Made by a program: the position numbers and the translations under genes
Shown: in pieces, positions 1-11,050 of the stretch
Layout of the letters: each line of letters starts with the position of its first letter
How positions within the stretch are numbered: the stretch's first letter is position 1
Assembly (NCBI RefSeq): GCF_902635505.1
Contig: NC_045427.1
Location: 503,700,665 to 503,764,664 of the forward strand
Length of the DNA: 64,000 nt
Source of the DNA: Sarcophilus harrisii
Lineage: Eukaryota; Chordata; Mammalia; Dasyuromorphia; Dasyuridae
Direction of reading: 5' to 3'
Notes under the pieces: generated by a model
Told to the model about the DNA's origin: nothing
Seen by the model: only the letters and a program-made list of their open reading frames with translations
The model's database searches: none

Positions 1-193
1 GATCTTTCAGAGTGGTTATCACTCACATTGTGATGAGAAAGTCCCTCATCTTCACTGTCATCCCCAAACAGTTCCTTGTTACTCGGCTTCACTGAATCTT
101 CTCTGTCATCCCCCTCACTGTCACTTCCAGAGGGATTACTACCAGAGGCAGCATTCTCATGATCAGAATCAGATACAGATTCAGAATCAGAAT
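1..193 (-). CDS. LEO1: LEO1 exon 2, 5' part (runs off left edge)
   Basis: LEO1 is a subunit of the PAF1 complex, a nuclear factor that travels with RNA polymerase II and promotes elongation and histone modification. On the minus strand this stretch follows a good acceptor (T-rich tract then TTAG at 194-197) and is open to the window edge for 63 full codons. It encodes the acidic, serine-rich N-terminal part of LEO1. The blocks [28 protein letters not shown] and SDNHSERS match human LEO1 residue for residue or nearly so. The split codon (G from exon 1, AT here) restores the Asp that follows Arg-Lys in the human protein, so the reading phase is confirmed. No stop or frameshift is seen. The rest of the gene lies beyond position 1. 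Confidence 0.96.
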
Positions 194-404
194 CTAACAA
201 ATAAAGAAATTACATACACATTATTATGCCAGAAAACTTAAGCAAATCTAAATATCAATATTCATTCAAATACCTTTTCCTCTTTTAATGAGCAACAAAA
301 CATATATGTTTTTCACCAGAGCCACGATGAAATAGGAGAAAAAAAGGCATAGTAAGCTCCATTTCATCTCCAAATAAAATTTCTCCAAACAGATCTAGAA
401 AATA

Positions 405-1080
405 TACTAAAAGGAAAAGTTCTGAGAAGATGGTGGAATGGGTCAGAAAATTCTAAGCTCTCCAGGTTTTCCCCACAAACAAGACAAAATTGCATCTCAG
501 AGAGCATAAAACAGCTAAAAGCAAATAAGAGTTGAGGCAGAAGAGTGGTCCTTTCATGTACAATGAAAAATATCCTAAGAAAGATACCAGGAAGAAGGTT
601 TGGCCCCTGAGAAGTTTAAACACCTCCAAGCTACTTCCTCTGAAACAACAAGCCCAATTTTAGAGTTACTATGTGAATAGGGAAGACCAGAATTCATCTT
701 CAGAGGAAGATACTGAAGTTAAAAAATTTAAGTCTTTCCTATTCCCAAAGAGTAATGTTAAATGATTACCTTCCCAGGAAGAATTCATAGAACTCAAAAA
801 AGTTTACAAAAAAAAATTTTAAATAATGAAATGAGAACACTAGAAGGAAAAATGGAAAAGAAATGAGCTATGAAATAAAGAATTAGAAATAGGATTAGCA
901 GAGTTCAGCAGGAGAGGTACAAAACCTTGCCCAAGAAACTTGCTCCCTGAAAATTAGAAGAAACAAACATAAGCTAATGACTCTATGAGATAATGAAAAT
1001 TATAGAAAAAGTCCAAAAAACTGAAAAAAAAAAATAAAGAAAGAAAAGAAAATGTAAGATACAATTAATCCTCAGAATTT
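405..1080 (+). repeat. Old L1 5' region/ORF1-like remnant
   Basis: A purine-rich, stop-ridden stretch begins AGATGGTGGAATGGGTCAGA, a typical marsupial L1-type head. It continues with degenerate phrases such as 'caggaagaattcatagaactcaaaaaag' and 'gaaatgagaacactagaaggaaaaatgg' that fit the coiled-coil ORF1 part of marsupial L1-like elements. It lies antisense to LEO1. Boundaries are approximate, and the family call comes from recalled consensus sequence. Confidence 0.45.
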
Positions 1081-1831
1081 CCATGGTTAATTTTTGATCA
1101 GGCATCTGGCATGACTTGATTAGCAATCTCATTTTCACTTTCGTGTTGGCTCCAAAAATAAGAGGCTCAATGAACAAAGTCTGTGGAGCAAGTTGCTCAC
1201 CTTACCATTGTAAAGAGCTTCCCATGCATATTTTCATTGTTTGCTGATCTCAAACCATCTTTGTTAAACTTCCATATTCCAAGACCCTTAAGAAACTCAA
1301 ATGGCTCAAAAAGCAGATGCAACAATGAATCTTTTTAAGCTAGTACATCTTCCACAATCTCTAACACCAGCCAGGAAGGACAATGAGGTGATGTCAAAGG
1401 CACCTTCCAAGTCCGCTAAAATCCCAGCAAATTCTCCCTTTGCTTTGGGAGGAAAACCAAGGTAGAAAGATAGTAATATAACACAGAGTAAAATGACCTC
1501 ACACTGCCATCTGACACAGGTACCTTATCTGAAGTTAAGATTCAGGTTATAAAATGGTTTAGTTTTAAGAATGTTATGTGCTATACAATATTTATGGCAC
1601 TATAAATTTCAGGTGGAAATTCGAAAAATATTAAGTGAATATCCTCTGAAATCTTTTTTAAAATTTTTGATGTTACCCCACACACACACACACACAAAAT
1701 CACAGAATTCAAGGAAATTACTAACAAGAAAAATGTTTTGCACCAATTTTATTTTGTGTACTGCATTTTATGGGTTATTTCAGGCTACTATGTAAGGAAG
1801 AGTGTTTTATCAGAATTAATGTTTTACTATT
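1081..1831. other. No gene or clear repeat; short (CA)n
   Basis: This is LEO1 intronic DNA with no recognised exon. The only clear structure is a short CA repeat at 1678-1697. Confidence 0.5.
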
Positions 1832-2019
1832 AAGAATTGCATGCAATACCCTTTAATCTAGCAGTGTCACTACTGGGTCTGCTTCCTCAGAAAGATAAAA
1901 GAAGGAAAAGGACCCACATGTGCAAAAACATTTATAACAGCCTATGTTGTAGTGGCAAAGAATTAGAAATTGAGTGGATGCCCATCAGTTGGGGAATGAC
2001 TAAATAACTTATGATATAT
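1832..2019 (+). repeat. Old L1, ORF2 C-terminal segment (piece 1 of 3)
   Basis: The sequence is a diverged copy of the last part of marsupial L1 ORF2, through the stretch equivalent to 'aaaggacccacatgtgcaaaaa' and 'gcccatcagttggggaatg'. It breaks off at an ATAT. The next L1 bases reappear at 6145-6183, and a third piece continues at about 6962-6985. The intervening DNA is made of younger insertions. This is the oldest layer of the nest. Confidence 0.75.
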
Positions 2020-2047
2020 TGTGAAAAATGCTGGAAAGTTGAGTTTC

Positions 2048-2600
2048 TTGCATCTATTGAGATGATCATATAGTTTTTATTAATTTGGTTATTGACATAG
2101 TCAATTATGCTAATAGTTTTCCTAATATTGAACCAGCCCTACATTCCTGGTATAAATCCTACTTGGTCATAGTGTATTATCCTGGGGATGATTTTCTGTA
2201 ATCTTTTTGTTAATATTTTATTTAGGATTTTAGCATCAATATTCATTAGGGAGACTGGTCTATAATTTTCTTTCTCTGTTTTCACCCTATCTGGTTTAGG
2301 TATTAGTACCATGTCTCTGTAATAAAAGGAATTTAGTAGGACTTTTTCAGTCCCTATTTTTTCAAATAGTTTATATAGCATTGGAGTTAATTGTTACTTA
2401 AATGTTTGGTAGAATTCACATGTAAATCCATCTGGTCCTGGGGATTTTTTCTTAGGGAGTTGATTAATAGCTTGTTCTATTTCTTTTTCTAAGATGGGAC
2501 TATTTAACCGATTTACTTCTTCCTCTGTTAATCTGGGCAAGCTATATTTTTGAAGGTATTCTTCTATTTCATTTAAGTTACTGAATTTATCCAACATCCG
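2048..2600 (-). repeat. Inverted L1 ORF2 segment (reverse transcriptase N part)
   Basis: Read on the minus strand, this gives the ORF2 linker ([20 protein letters not shown]), the RT block with SPGPDGF, and [10 protein letters not shown], ending near ISIDARN. It is about 0.55 kb, with at least one stop splitting the two longest frames. It joins the sense part at about 2600, where the sense strand restarts at 'ggaataaatggacttttcctt'. Confidence 0.9.
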
Positions 2601-3569
2601 TTCCTAATAAAAACATTTGTGAGTATAGGAATAAATGGACTTTTCCTTAAAATAATCAGGAGCATATATTTAAAACTGTCAGTAAGCTTTATATGTACTG
2701 GGGATAAACTGGAATCTTTCCCAATAAGATCAGGAGTGAAACAAGGTTGCACTATCACCGTTATTATTCAATATTGTATTAGAAACACTACTCTCAGCAA
2801 TAAGAGTCGAGAAAGAGATTAAAGGAATTAGAGTAGGTAATGAGGAAACCAAATTATCACTCTTTGCAGATGATATGATGGTATACTTAGAGAACCCCAG
2901 AGATTCTACTAAAAAGCTTTCAGAAATAATTCACAACTTTAGCAAAGTTGCAGGATACAAAATAAATCTACATAAATCCTCAGCATTATTATACATCACC
3001 AACAAAATCTAACAGCAAGAGATACAAAGAGAAATTCCATTCAAAATAACTGTGGATAGCATAAAATATTTGGGAATCTATCTACCAAAGGAAAGTCCGG
3101 AATTATATGAGCAAAATTACAAAACACTTTCCACACAATTAAAGTCAGATTTAAATAATTGGAAAAATATTAAGTGCTCTTGGCTAGGCCGAGCAAATAT
3201 AATAAAGATGACAGGAAAAAATAATAATGAATGTTGGAGGGGATGCAGGAAACCTGGGACACTGATGCATTGTTGGTGGAGTTGTGAACAAATCCAACCA
3301 TTCTGGAGAGCAATCTGGAATTATACCCCAAAAGTTATCAAACTCTGCATACCCTTTGATCCAGCAATGCTACTACTGGGCTTATATCCCAAAGAGATAC
3401 TAGATTAGGGAAAGGGACCTGTATGTGCCAAAATGTTTGTGGCAGCCCTGTTTGTAGTAGCTAAAAACTGGAAAATGAATGGATGTCCATCAACTGGAGA
3501 ACGGCTGAATAAATTATGGTATATGAATGTTAGGGAATATTATTGTTTTGTTAAGAAATGATCAGCAGG

Positions 3570-5013
3570 GGATAACTGGAAATTAGTATGGCAGAAATTA
3601 GGCATGGACCCACACTTAACACCATATACCAAGATAAGATCAAAATGGGTCCATGATTTAGGTATAAAGAATGAGATTATAAATAAATTAGAGGAACATA
3701 GGATAGGTTATCACTCAGACCTGTAGAGGAGGAAGAAATTTGTGACCAAAGATGAACTAGAGACCATTACTGATCACAAAATAGAAAATTTTGATTACAT
3801 CAAATTAAAAAGCCTTTCTACAAAAAACTAATGCAAACAAGATTAGAAGGGAAGCAACAAACTGGGAAAACATCTTCACAGTTAAAGGTTCTGATAAAGG
3901 CCTCATTTCCAAAATATATAGAGAATAGACTCTAATTTATAAGAAATCAAGCCATTCTCCAATTGATAAATGGTCAAAGGATATGAACAGACAATTTTCA
4001 GATGATGAAATTGAAACTATTACCATTCATATGAAAGAGTGTTCCAAATCATTATTAATCAGAGAAATGCAAATTAAGACAACTCTAAGATACCACTACA
4101 TACCTATCAGATTGGCAAAGATGACAGGAAAAAATAATGATGAATGTTGGAGGGGATGCAGGTAAACTGGGACACTGATGCACTGTTGGTGGAGTTGTGA
4201 ACGAATCCAACCATTCTGGAGAGCAATTTGGAATTGTGCCCAAAAAGTTATCAAACTGTGCATACCCTTTGACCCAGCAATGCTACTACTGGGCTTATAC
4301 CCCAAAGAGATACTAAAGAAGAGAAAGGAACCTGTATGTGCCAAAATGTTTGTGTTAGCCCTGTTTGTAGTAGCTAGAAACTGGAAAATGAGTGGATGCC
4401 CTTAATTGGAGAATGGTTGGGTAAATTGTGATATATGAATGTTTTAGAATATTATTGTTTTGTAAGAAATGAATACAGAGAGGCTTGGAGAGACTTACAT
4501 GAGCTGATGCTAAGCAAAATGAGCAGAACCAGGAGATCATTATATACTTCAGCAACGATACTGTATGAAGATGTATTCTGATGGAAGTGGATTTTTTTTG
4601 ACAAAGAGACCTAATTCAGTTTCAATTGATCAATGACGGACAGAAACAGCTACACCCAAAGAAAGAACACTGGGAAACGAATGTAAACTATTTGCATTTT
4701 TGTTTTTCTTCCCAGGTTATTTTTACCTTCTGAATCCAATTCACCCTGTGCAACAAAAGAACTGTTTGGTTCTGCACACATATATTATATCTAGGATGTA
4801 CTGCATATATAGGACTGCTTGCCATCTAGTGGAGGAAGTGGAGAGAGAAAGTGGAAAAATCGGAACAGAAGTGAGTGCAAGGGTTGTTAGCTTTTGTTGT
4901 AAAAAGCTGTAAAAAATTGTTGTAAAAATGTTGTAAAAAATTATCCTGGCATGGGTTCTGTCAATAAAAAGTTATTATAATAAATTTAAAAAAAAAAAAA
5001 AAAGAAAGAAAGA
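3570..5013 (+). mobile_element. L1, 5'-truncated, inserted into L1
   Basis: This second marsupial L1 starts within ORF2 (the part encoding 'NWKLVWQKLGMDPHLTPYTKIRSKW', here disrupted) and runs through the C-terminal Cys motif CWRGCR...HCWWSC at about 4145-4200. It continues through the 3' UTR to a poly(A) ending in GAAA repeats. The near-identical 17-bp AAGAAATG(AT/GC)... direct repeat 3553-3569 and 5014-5030, with two mismatches, marks its target duplication inside the first L1. Later bases match L1 3' UTR, including 'caataaaaagttatta' before the tail. It is the youngest layer of the nest. Stops interrupt ORF2. Confidence 0.88.
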
Positions 5014-6183
5014 AAGAAATGGCCAGCAGGATGAACACAGAGAGGCTGGAGAGACTTACATGAACTGATGCTAAGTGAAATGAGCAGAACCAGGAGATCA
5101 TTATACACTTCAACAACAATACTGTATGAGGATGTATTCTGATGGAAATGGATATCTTCAACAAAGAGAAGATCTAATTCAGTTCCAATTGATTAATGAT
5201 GGACAGAATCGGCTACAGCCAGAGAAGGAACACTGGGAAATGAATGTGAACAGTTTACATTTTTGTTTTTCTTCTCAGGTTATTTTTACCTTCTGAATCC
5301 AATTCTTCCTGTGCAACACAAGATCTGTTCAGTTCTGCACACATATATTATATCTAGGATATACTATAACATATTTAACATGTATAAGACTGCTTGTCAT
5401 CTGGGGGAGGGGGTGGAGGGAGGGAAGGGAAAAGTCAGAAAAGAAGTGAGTGCAGGAGACAATGTTGTAAAAAAATTACCCAGGCATATGTTCTGTCAAT
5501 AAAAAGTTATAATTTTTTAAAAAGTTGAGTTTCCACAGATGTTGCAAGCTTTCAAGCAATATAGGACAGTGGATACCACTGACTGACCAAGAGGTTTTCA
5601 GAATGTGAGAGGTTAAGGAAAGTTAGGATTCACAGAACAATCATGTGATCAAAAGAAGCCTTAAGCAAACAAGGAATTGGGGAGCTAGGAAAGTACAGGT
5701 AGATTCAGCCAATCAGAACATCTTATGGTTTTGATAAAACCACAAATCTACGATAACCAACCCAGCCCAAACTAGTTGGAGTCAATAACCTGACTTGACC
5801 AAATTACAAATGTTCCTGTTTAATAGGCTATTTGAATATTAAAAACACATACTAAATAACATAATGAGGTAGGGGGAACATGTTTTTATATATTTAGGGG
5901 GAAACATGTAGTGGTCTTATTAGAACGATTATAACTAGGAAAGAATGGACCAATCTGTTGTCTGAAAGGGCTGCATCAATTAACAAGTATAAAGTTTTTC
6001 CCAATTTCTGTGCTCAGTGTTCCCTCTTAGAGGACTGGAGTCCGCTTCTGGCTGGAAACATTAAAATGATTCCTTAAGATTTTTCTTTAATAAATTTTCC
6101 TTGATATCTGATTTTCAGTGTCAAGAGTGTATTTCTAATAATATGAATGTAATGGAATATTATTGTTCTATAAGAAATAAGAA

Positions 6184-6961
6184 CCAGCCAAAAAGTTATC
6201 AAATGGTGCATACCCTTTGATCCAGCAGTGTTTCTACTGGGCTTATATCCCAAAGAAATCTTAAAGAAGGGAAAGGGACCTGTATGTGCACGAATGTTTG
6301 TGGCAGTCTTCTTTGTAGTGGCCAGAAACTGGAAACTGAGTGGATGCCCATCAATTGGAGAATGGCTGAATAAATTGTGGTATATGAATATTATGGAATA
6401 TTATTGTTTGGTAAGAAATGACCAGCAGGATGATTTCAGAAAGGCCTGGAATGACTTACATAAACTGATGCTGAGTAAAATGAGCAGGACCAGGAGATCA
6501 TTATATATTTCAACAACAATACTATATGATGATCAATTCTGATGGACGTGGCCATCTCCAGCAATGAGATGAACCAAATCAGTTCCAATAGAGCAGTAAT
6601 GAATTGAATCAGCTACACCCAGTGAAAGAACTCTGGAAGATGACTATGAACCATTACATAGAATTCCCAATCCCTATATTTTTGTCTGCCTGCATTTTTG
6701 ATTTCCTTCACAGGCTAATAGTACACTATTTCAAAGTCCAATTCTTTTTGTACAGCAAAATAACATGTATACTTATATTGTATTTAATTTATACTTTAAC
6801 ATAGTCAACATGTATTGGTCAACCTACCATCGAGGGGAGGGGATGGGGAAGGAGGGGAAAAATTGGAACAAAAGGTCTGGCAATTGTCAACGCTGTAAAA
6901 TTACCCATGCATGTAACTTGTAAATAAAAAGCTATTAAAAAAAAAAGAAAGAAAGAAAGAA
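6184..6961 (+). mobile_element. L1, 5'-truncated, ORF2 end and 3' tail
   Basis: It begins at the ORF2 codons for KVIKLCIPFDPA-like sequence and keeps an open stretch from 6228 (LLGLYPKEILKKGKGP... to TRRSLYIST). It then has the 3' UTR with GGGGAGGGG and a poly(A) at 6936-6961 ending in GAAA repeats. It splits the old L1, whose flanking pieces are 6145-6183 and about 6962-6985. Compared with the L1 at 3570-5013 its 3' UTR belongs to a different subfamily ('aataaaaagctatt' end). A clean target duplication was not resolved because both ends are A-rich. Confidence 0.85.
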
Positions 6962-6978
6962 GGAGCAGCTTGACTTAG

Positions 6979-7055
6979 AAAGGGAGGGAGAGAGGGAGGG
7001 AGGGAAGGAGAGAAGGAGAGAGGGAGAGAGGGAGGGAGGGAAGGAGGGAGATAGA
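6979..7055. repeat. Purine simple repeat (GGGA/GAGGGA)n
   Basis: A run of GGGAGGGAGAGAGG-type units follows the third piece of the old L1. It is strongly strand-asymmetric (pure purine on the plus strand). Confidence 0.9.
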
Positions 7056-7124
7056 AAGGAAAAAAGAAAAAAGGTCCAAAAGGCAGTAGGTAATATAATA
7101 CTGAAGCTCAAGGATGAGGCTGGG

Positions 7125-8480
7125 GCTTCTATAGAGATCTATGGCTATTTGCATAGAGAAAATAAAACTCATATGAGCTAATAAGGTCATCAAGTTAGAG
7201 AATATAGAGATGAGAACCTTGGGAAACACCCAAAGTTAAGGAGCATGATATGGATGATAAACCAGCAAGAGCTGTCAAGACAGGTAGGGAAAGAACCAAG
7301 CAAAAGAACCAGCCTCATGAAAACTGAGTGAGGAGAGCATCCAGAAGATAATTATCAGTCTCAAATACATCAGAGAAGTCCTCTAGAGGGGTGAAGACTA
7401 ATAAAAGACAATCAAACATGAAAACTTCAGTTGAATGATGGGATCCAAAGCTACACTGCAAAGGGTTGAGGAGTGAATAAGAGGAGAGAAATTGGAGGAA
7501 ATAAATGTTGACAGCCTATTCTAGAAATTATTTCTAGTTAGTCAGAATAAATGACTGAATGAATGACGTATTTAAGCACTTCACTAAGTTAGAAGAACTG
7601 TGCTAAGGGCTAGGGATATCAAACTGAAAAGACAGACCAGGCTCTCAGAGGTCACATCTATTGGGGGAACAACATGCATGGAAAGTTTTGGCTGCTAGTC
7701 AGCTGGAAAGGCCCTGTGGTCCTTAAGGGTCAGTAGCAAAGCAGATAGTAATTAATATCTCGGCTTTAATATCATTTCAGTTGATCAAAGTTTCCATTTC
7801 TGATGTCGGACCATACAGTGCTAAAGGCTTTGGTGATAAGACTTTATTTGAGGGATAAATAGATCTGGGTGCAGCATCTGCAGGAGTAGTTACCAGGCTG
7901 TTTTCTCAACAGAATAACAATTAAACATACTGACTTAGAAGCATTGCTATCTCAAAGGCTCTTGAGTTCAGTCTTATGAGTCTTCTCAGAGTCTGAGGAT
8001 AGAAATGCTGATCAAGGTGGTGATGATGTTGGTGGTTTGTCTGGATGAGAAAGAAAGGAGATAAAAGACAGTAGCTTGAGGAATGAGACAATCTAATGAA
8101 ATTTTTTCTTAAGAATGAGAAAGAGTTGGGCATATTTAAAGGCACTATGAAAGGAACCAGTATGTAGGGAGAGGTTAAAAATGAAAAAGAGGGGATCATT
8201 AAGGTGTCAAGTTGCAAGAGAAAAAGGGAAGTAATAGGACTAATGTTTCACAAAGAATGTTGCCCTTGGTGAGGAAAGGGGCCAACTCATTAAGCAAAAA
8301 TTCATATCAAGAGAATTTGAGAGAAGAAAGCATTCATCGTAAAAAGTCTAAATTTTCAAAGTTGGGAAGAAACTCAGCAAAGAGGGTGGGCATAAGGAAA
8401 GGTATGAGAGGATTAAGAAGAAAAGATTTAAAATAAGCTTTATGAAGATTAAAATAAAGAGAAAGAAAAAGACCTCCTTG
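7125..8480 (+). repeat. Ancient interspersed repeat, long diverged copy
   Basis: Phrases such as 'agagatgagaaccttgggaaacacc', 'tgagtgaggagagc' and 'aggtgtcaagttgcaagag' belong to an old, widespread mammalian noncoding repeat. It also appears at 10080-11050, 15640-16000, 16100-16840 and 30960-31640. The stretch at 7550-7680 resembles its SINE-like head ('tatttaagcacttcac...gctagggat'). I do not assign a family name. The open frames seen here have no recognisable protein. Confidence 0.5.
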
Positions 8481-8769
8481 AGGCAATAAGGGCCCAGTTA
8501 AAGTTATTCACATAATATAATTGCATAATTTGTTATGTACTCAAAAAACTTGATTGTGTGACTTCCTTTGGCTTCATTCATGTGCCCATAATTAGGAATG
8601 GAGGAGGAAAATGATGGGAGAAATCTTAGGCTAGGGTGTAACAAGACAAGGGATGAGCAGCAATAGGACAAGGAATTATAGAGAATAGAGCAGTGTAACG
8701 CTGCTCTATTGGTTAATGAGAGGGTTGACACTGGGAAGAAAGGGAAAGAAGTGAAGGCACTTGGTATAC

Positions 8770-9478
8770 ATAAATACTGGTTACTTCAATTTGAAAGTAT
8801 ACAGAGGAATAAACAGCAAAAATCACAATAGAAAATGTGGTTTAAGTTTATTAAGCTTAAATGATTATCAAACTTATAGATTACTCAAAAACCTAATATT
8901 TTTTATTACATTAATATTTTCCTCAAGAAGAGAGCTGGAGGATGGGATGTTAAAGAGGTAAATAGAATACTAGAAAAACTAGATATGATAGATCTTTGGA
9001 GAAAATTGAATGGAGATAGAAAGGAGTACACTTTCTTCTAGGCAGTTCATGGAACCTAAACAAAAACTGACTATATTTTAGGACATAAAGACCTCAAAAT
9101 CAAAAGCAAAAAGGCAGAAATAATAAATGCATTTTTTTTTCAGCTCACGATGCAATAAAATTACTTTCAATAAAAGGCCAGGGAAAAACAGACTAAAAAA
9201 TAATTGGAAACTAAATAATCTCATCCTAAAGAATGAATGAGTGAAACAGTAAATCAATAATTTCATTCAAGAGAATGACAATGAGACAACATAACAAAAT
9301 TTGTAGGATGTAGCCAAAGCAATAATAAGGGTAAATTTTATATCTCTAGATGCTTACTTGCATAAAATAGAGAAAGAGAAGATCAATGAATTGGACTTCC
9401 AACTAAAAATACTAGAAAAAGAATTAAAAACCCCCAATCAAATACCAAACTTGAAATTCTAAAAATAAAAGGAGAGAT
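8770..9478 (+). repeat. L1 ORF2 remnant (before the RT domain)
   Basis: A diverged copy of marsupial L1 ORF2 between endonuclease and reverse transcriptase. The protein shadow reads ...ILGHKDLKIKSKKAEIIN..., ...NWKLNNLILKN... and ...LEAYLHKIEKEK..., with several stops. It ends where an L2 tail begins at 9479. Confidence 0.75.
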
Positions 9479-9600
9479 TAGAATATAAGCTCCTTGAGAT
9501 CAGGAACCATTTCACTTTTCTCTTTTTATCTTCAGGTATGTGTCACAGTGCCAAGCACAAGGTGAGCGCTTAATAAATATTCATTAATTGACTGACTACC
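9479..9600 (+). repeat. L2 3' end
   Basis: It carries the characteristic L2 tail: 'ataagctccttgagatcaggaacc', 'cacagtgccaagcacaagg', then 'cttaataaatattcattaattgactgac'. Confidence 0.85.
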
Positions 9601-10079
9601 CTGAACATTTGCTAAGCCGCACAAGGGCAAAATGGCATTAAAATAGCACCTCACTCACAAAACATTACTCAGAAAAATGACAGAAAGCCCAAATAAATAC
9701 CTCACAGAAAAATAAAAATTAGTCAACAGGGTAAAGACTCTAAAGAAAAACTTGCATGAAACTAAAGACTATCACAAGATCATTTATAGATGAACGTGGA
9801 AGGACAAACAGATTCAAAATGGAAAAGTTTTACCAAACTTTTTATAGCAATCCATTCTTATCTTCAACAACCTTATAATCTAATAGCTCAATTCCTATGT
9901 GCAATGAGGAAGTAGAAATGGCAACTCAAGGAAAATGAAAGAAACAGACTGACCTAACTGCACTCAGAAGAAATTTGTGCCAAACAAATGTTTAAAAGGT
10001 ACTCAAGGATATATTTTCAAGATCTAAAAGAGGGAAACATTTCAAAAGAATGAAAAAGGTAATGGATGGAACTACAACC
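9601..10079. other. No gene or clear repeat
   Basis: A-rich intronic sequence, probably old repeat debris. I could not assign it. Confidence 0.4.
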
Positions 10080-11050
10080 AATCAATAAACATTTATTGAG
10101 TGCCTACTATGAACTGGAGAGTATAATTACAAATGTGGGAAAGCTTCTGTCATCAGGGAGCGCTTTTCTACTAGGAGAAGTTATGAGGACAAAATACATT
10201 CATCATGGAGTATACTGAAAATATATACAACATATATTGTATTTAACATATACTTAACATATTTAACATGTATTGGACTACCTGCCATCTAGGGGAAGAG
10301 GTGGGGGAAAAGGAGGGGAAAAGTTGGAATGGAAGGTTTTGCAAGGGTCAATGTTGAAAAATTACCCATGTATATGTTTTGTCAATAAAAAGCTATAATT
10401 AAAAAAGAAAAGAAAATATATACAAAGTAATTTCATGGGCACTAACAACCAAGGATCAGAAAAAGTCTTCTGAAGGAGGTGACAATGCAGCTCAGCCCTG
10501 AAGAGAACCAGGAGTACCAAAAGGCAAAGGTAAGGAAAGAAAGCATTGCAAGCATGAGAAACAGCCAGCCGGTCCAAAGCTAGCAAATGAAAGGCTCTAG
10601 GCAAACAATAACAAGCAGGCTGGTTTAGCTGGAGCACTGAACATGTGAGGAATCTTATGTAAAGAGTATAAAAAAACAGATTAATCAGACTATGAAAGGC
10701 TTTAAATTCCAAACAAAGAAATTTGTATATTATCCTACAGGCAACTGGGAGTCACTGAAATTTCCTGAACAAAGAGTGACACAATCATATCTTGCTTTAA
10801 GAATATCAATTTAGCAGTTGTATGGAAATGGACTGAAAACAGAAGAAAATAGATGCAAGGACATAAATTAGGAAATAATTGCATTCATCCAGGCAAAAGA
10901 TGATAAGGACTCTTAAGTGGGGGTAGCTGGTATGTACTGGAAGCTCAATTATCAAGTAATAATGCCTAGTCTAGGATAGTTGTAGAATGAGTAGGAAAAG
11001 GTGGATGAGTGCAAGAGATACTGAAGAGATAGAATCAATTTTTAAAGTGA
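10080..11050 (+). repeat. Ancient interspersed repeat, split by an L1 tail
   Basis: The head 'atcaataaacatttattgagtgcctactatgaact' is the SINE-like start of the same ancient repeat. After the L1 tail (10231-10411) it continues with 'ggatcagaaaaagtcttctgaaggaggtgacaatgcagctcagccctgaagag' and 'gctttaaattccaaacaaag'. It then passes 'gagtgacacaatcatat' to about 11050. Confidence 0.6.
10231..10411 (+). mobile_element. Very short L1 3' tail with 14-bp target duplication
   Basis: Only the last 180 bp of an L1 are present: 'tttaacatgtattggactacctgccatctagggg', 'aataaaaagctataatt', and an A-rich tail. The perfect direct repeat GAAAATATATACAA at 10217-10230 and 10412-10425 proves a target-primed insertion into the ancient repeat. 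Confidence 0.92.

Larger units (their letters stand above)
2048..5520 (+). mobile_element. L1 with 5' inversion (twin priming), itself split by L1
   Basis: This marsupial L1 copy is flanked by a perfect 13-bp target duplication AAAGTTGAGTTTC (2035-2047 and 5521-5533). The left part (2048 to about 2600) is reverse-oriented and carries the reverse transcriptase start, with [38 protein letters not shown] and DQVGFIPGM. From about 2600 the sense strand resumes a few dozen codons downstream with FLKIIRSIYLK and RSGVKQGC, then the catalytic FADDMM region (about 2866) and KYLGIYLPKES. This is the classic twin-primed form. ORF2 then jumps at 3204-3213 to the C-terminal Cys motif. The copy is interrupted at 3570-5013 by another L1 and resumes at 5031 to the 3' tail. 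Several stops and frameshifts are present in both ORF2 parts; it is not intact. Confidence 0.9.
2020..6140 (+). mobile_element. Solo ERV1-type LTR, split by an L1 insertion
   Basis: Removing the L1 that occupies 2048-5520 (and its duplicated target) leaves an element of about 0.63 kb. It starts TGTGAAAAATGC at 2020 and ends near 6140. It interrupts the old L1 and is flanked by a 4-bp ATAT on both sides (2016-2019 and 6141-6144), as gammaretrovirus-like elements do. The right part has an LTR-like tail with several AATAAA-type signals (about 6085-6100) and an R/U5-like stretch. No internal retroviral genes are present, so it is a solo LTR fossil. It is older than the L1 it contains. The exact family is not known to me. 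Confidence 0.55.

Noticed and set aside
3052-3408. 118-codon frame as a possible host gene
   Set aside because: It is L1 ORF2 with an internal deletion, inside an L1 with target duplications.
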